A stretch of 18,293 bases of DNA, taken from positions 1 to 18,293 of the forward strand of contig JASLEM010000595.1 of NCBI GenBank assembly GCA_030151165.1, read 5' to 3'. The translations under genes and the position numbers were made by a program. This stretch comes from Burkholderiaceae bacterium. GTDB lineage: Bacteria; Pseudomonadota; Gammaproteobacteria; Burkholderiales; Burkholderiaceae. Positions within the stretch are counted from its first letter, which is position 1, and each line of letters opens with the position of its first letter. The notes below the pieces were generated by a model. It was not told the DNA's origin and did not search any database. It saw only the letters and a list, made by a program, of their open reading frames with translations. This document shows positions 16,287-18,293 of this stretch, in pieces.

Positions 16287-18293
16287 TCAGTTGCCGGTCT
16301 TGAACAGGTCGAGGATGCTTTTCTTCTCGTCCTCGGTCGATTCCTTCGGCGCCTTGTCGTCCAGGCCGACGCCGCTCACGCCCGAGGCCGGGCCGAACTC
16401 GTTGAAGTACCACTCGCCGTTGACGTTCATCACGCCGTCCGGCGGCACGAGGTCGGCCACGGGCACGTCCGCCAGCGCCTGCTGCATGAACTCGATCCAG
16501 ACCGGGAGCGCGAGGCCGCCGCCGGTCTCGTGGTCGCCGAGCTTCTTCGGGTTGTCGTAGCCGATCCACACGATTGCCGACAGCGACGGCTGGAAGCCGC
16601 AGAACCAGGCGTCGAGCGAGTCGTTGGTCGTGCCGGTCTTGCCGTAGACGTCCGGCCGCTTGAGCATCGCCTGCGCCTTGGCGGCGGTGCCGAAGCGGGT
16701 GTTGGAATTCAGCAGCGTGTTCATGATGAAGGCGTTGCGCGGCTCGATGACGCGCATCGAGTCGTCCAGCGGCTTCGGCGCCTGGTCGAGCAGCACCTTG
16801 CCGCGGGCGTCGACGACGCGCGTGATCAGCACCGGGTTGACCTTGTAGCCGCCGGTGGCGAAGGTGTCGTAGCCGACCGACATCTGGATCGGCGTGACCG
16901 AGCCCGAGCCGAGCGCCATCGTCAGGTAGGGCGGATGCTTCTCGGGGTCGAAGCCGAAGCGCGAGATCCACTGCTGCGCGTAGGCCGGGCCGATCGACTG
17001 CAGGATGCGGATCGACACCATGTTCTTCGACTTGGCGAGCGCGTTGCGCATCGTCATCGGGCCTTCGAAGGTGCCCTCGTAGTTCTTCGGCTCCCACGGC
17101 TGGCTGCCGGTGGTGCCGGCGTCGAAGAACAGCGGGCCGTCGTTGATGACCGTCGACGGCGTAAAGCCCTTCTCGAGCGCGCCCGAGTAGATGAAGGGCT
17201 TGAAGCTCGAGCCCGGCTGGCGCCAGGCCTGCGTGACGTGGTTGAACTTGTTCTGGTTGTAGTCGAAGCCGCCGACGAGCGCGCGGATCGCGCCGGTGGT
17301 CGGCTCCGTCGCGACGAAGGCGCCCTGCACTTCGGGCAGCTGGGTCAGCGTCCAGTCGCCCTTGGGCAGTTGCAAGGCGCGCACGATCGCGCCCGGGCGG
17401 ATCTGAACTTTCGGGTCGGCCTTGGCGGCCAGGCCGGACGTGACGGGCTTCAAACCGTCGCCGGTGATGGTGACGGTGTCGCCTGTCTGCAACTCGACAA
17501 TGACCTTCTTGGGGGTCGCCGACAGCACGACGGCCGATTTCAGCTCGTCGTTGTCGGGGTGGTCGGCCAGCGCCTCCGACACGCGCTCGTCCACCGCCTT
17601 CGGGTCGGCGGGCAGGTCGACGTAGCCTTCCGGGCCCCTGAATTGCTGGCGGCGCTCGTAGTCCATGATCCCGCGCCGCAGGGCGTGGTACGCCGCCAGC
17701 TGCTGGACCGAATCGACGGTCACCTGCACGTTCAGGCCGCGCGTATACGCCTCGTCGCCGTATTGCGCGAACACGAGCTGGCGCGCCATTTCGGCCACGT
17801 ATTCCGCGTGGATCGGGGACTCGGACGGCGCCCGGTATGTCAAGACCTGGGCGTGCGCAGCCTTGCGCTCGTCCTCGGTGATGAAACCATTCACGAACAT
17901 CCGGTCGATGATGTATTGCTGCCGCTCGTGCGCCCGCGCGGGGTTGTTGATCGGGTTGTACGCGGTCGGGGCCTTGGGCAACCCGGCGAGCATTGCCGCT
18001 TCTCCGATCGTGATGTCTTTAAGGGGTTTCCCGAAGTAGATTTCGCTGGCGGATGCGAAACCATAGGCGCGCTCCCCCAGATAAATCTGGTTCATGTACA
18101 GCTCCAGAATCTGGTCCTTGCTCAATTGCGCCTCGATCTTGAGCGCCAGCAGAATCTCGTAGAGCTTGCGGGTAAACGTCTTTTCGGTCGACAGATAGAA
18201 GTTGCGGGCGACCTGCATCGTGATCGTGGACGCGCCCTGGCTCCGCGCTTCCCCGACATTGGCCATGCCGGCGCGGATCACGCCGAGGTAGTC
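16287..18293 (-). CDS. mrcA: Penicillin-binding protein 1A (bifunctional peptidoglycan synthase), 5' end cut
   Basis: The frame is open to the window edge; 668 residues and the stop are visible. This class A PBP polymerises and cross-links peptidoglycan at the inner membrane. The N-terminal membrane anchor and first glycosyltransferase motif lie outside; the visible part begins DYLGVIRAG, then SQGASTITMQVARNFYL, a core GT51 motif. The middle has an OB-like insert (KKVIVELQTGDTVTITGDG). The transpeptidase domain shows the SxxK motif in PGSSFKPF (catalytic serine codon at 17208-17210), SKN, and KTGTTNDSLDAWF near 16620. The tail after about 16500 ends KKSILDLFKTGN. It is also called ponA in Burkholderiales. 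It converges with the DJ-1-like gene. Confidence 0.95.
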   Translation of the reverse strand, partial: DYLGVIRAGMANVGEARSQGASTITMQVARNFYLSTEKTFTRKLYEILLALKIEAQLSKDQILELYMNQIYLGERAYGFASASEIYFGKPLKDITIGEAAMLAGLPKAPTAYNPINNPARAHERQQYIIDRMFVNGFITEDERKAAHAQVLTYRAPSESPIHAEYVAEMARQLVFAQYGDEAYTRGLNVQVTVDSVQQLAAYHALRRGIMDYERRQQFRGPEGYVDLPADPKAVDERVSEALADHPDNDELKSAVVLSATPKKVIVELQTGDTVTITGDGLKPVTSGLAAKADPKVQIRPGAIVRALQLPKGDWTLTQLPEVQGAFVATEPTTGAIRALVGGFDYNQNKFNHVTQAWRQPGSSFKPFIYSGALEKGFTPSTVINDGPLFFDAGTTGSQPWEPKNYEGTFEGPMTMRNALAKSKNMVSIRILQSIGPAYAQQWISRFGFDPEKHPPYLTMALGSGSVTPIQMSVGYDTFATGGYKVNPVLITRVVDARGKVLLDQAPKPLDDSMRVIEPRNAFIMNTLLNSNTRFGTAAKAQAMLKRPDVYGKTGTTNDSLDAWFCGFQPSLSAIVWIGYDNPKKLGDHETGGGLALPVWIEFMQQALADVPVADLVPPDGVMNVNGEWYFNEFGPASGVSGVGLDDKAPKESTEDEKKSILDLFKTGN

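Overview
The window is a GC-rich chromosomal segment that reads as a betaproteobacterium of the order Burkholderiales. The evidence is the OmpC-type porin with a classic signal peptide, the small bacterial Coq7 hydroxylase, two-ACT-domain threonine deaminase, CyaY next to the LptM lipoprotein, and PBP1A at the right edge. I cannot name the genus. Nothing looks like a phage, plasmid, insertion sequence or CRISPR array; most of it is ordinary core and transport gene content.

Layout, left to right. (1) 3-446: the C-terminal end of a protein, probably an AI-2E/PerM-family permease. (2) 452-2433: a zinc-independent quinone oxidoreductase-like MDR enzyme divergent from a LysR regulator, with two palindromes between them. 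(3) 2452-5924: an ABC-2 exporter (ATPase plus permease, one base apart) divergent from a Crp/Fnr-type regulator. (4) 5958-7598: ilvA on the minus strand. (5) 7599-8047: a 449-base gap with a strong candidate small RNA on the minus strand (about 7713-7827). It has a sigma70-like promoter, a copy of the 16S rRNA anti-Shine-Dalgarno tail, and a textbook intrinsic terminator. (6) 8048-9177: an OsmC-family protein convergent with coq7. (7) 9445-10648: an abundant-type porin with structured 3' UTR and terminator. (8) 10735-14731: a dppBCDF-like peptide/nickel ABC importer operon joined by ATGA overlaps; its last gene is frameshifted by an apparent 11-base deletion. (9) 14745-16237: lptM (minus), then cyaY and a DJ-1/PfpI-family gene (plus). 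(10) 16287-18293: the C-terminal two thirds or more of PBP1A (minus, cut by the window end).

How the parts work together: the four importer genes form one translationally coupled operon that lacks a substrate-binding protein in this window. The ATPase/permease pair is one export unit. cyaY and the DJ-1-like gene are probably cotranscribed. The rest are single genes linked mainly by position.

The best leads are the anti-SD small RNA upstream of ilvA and the frameshift in the dppF-like gene. The latter can be measured inside the window by comparison with the neighbouring dppD paralogue.
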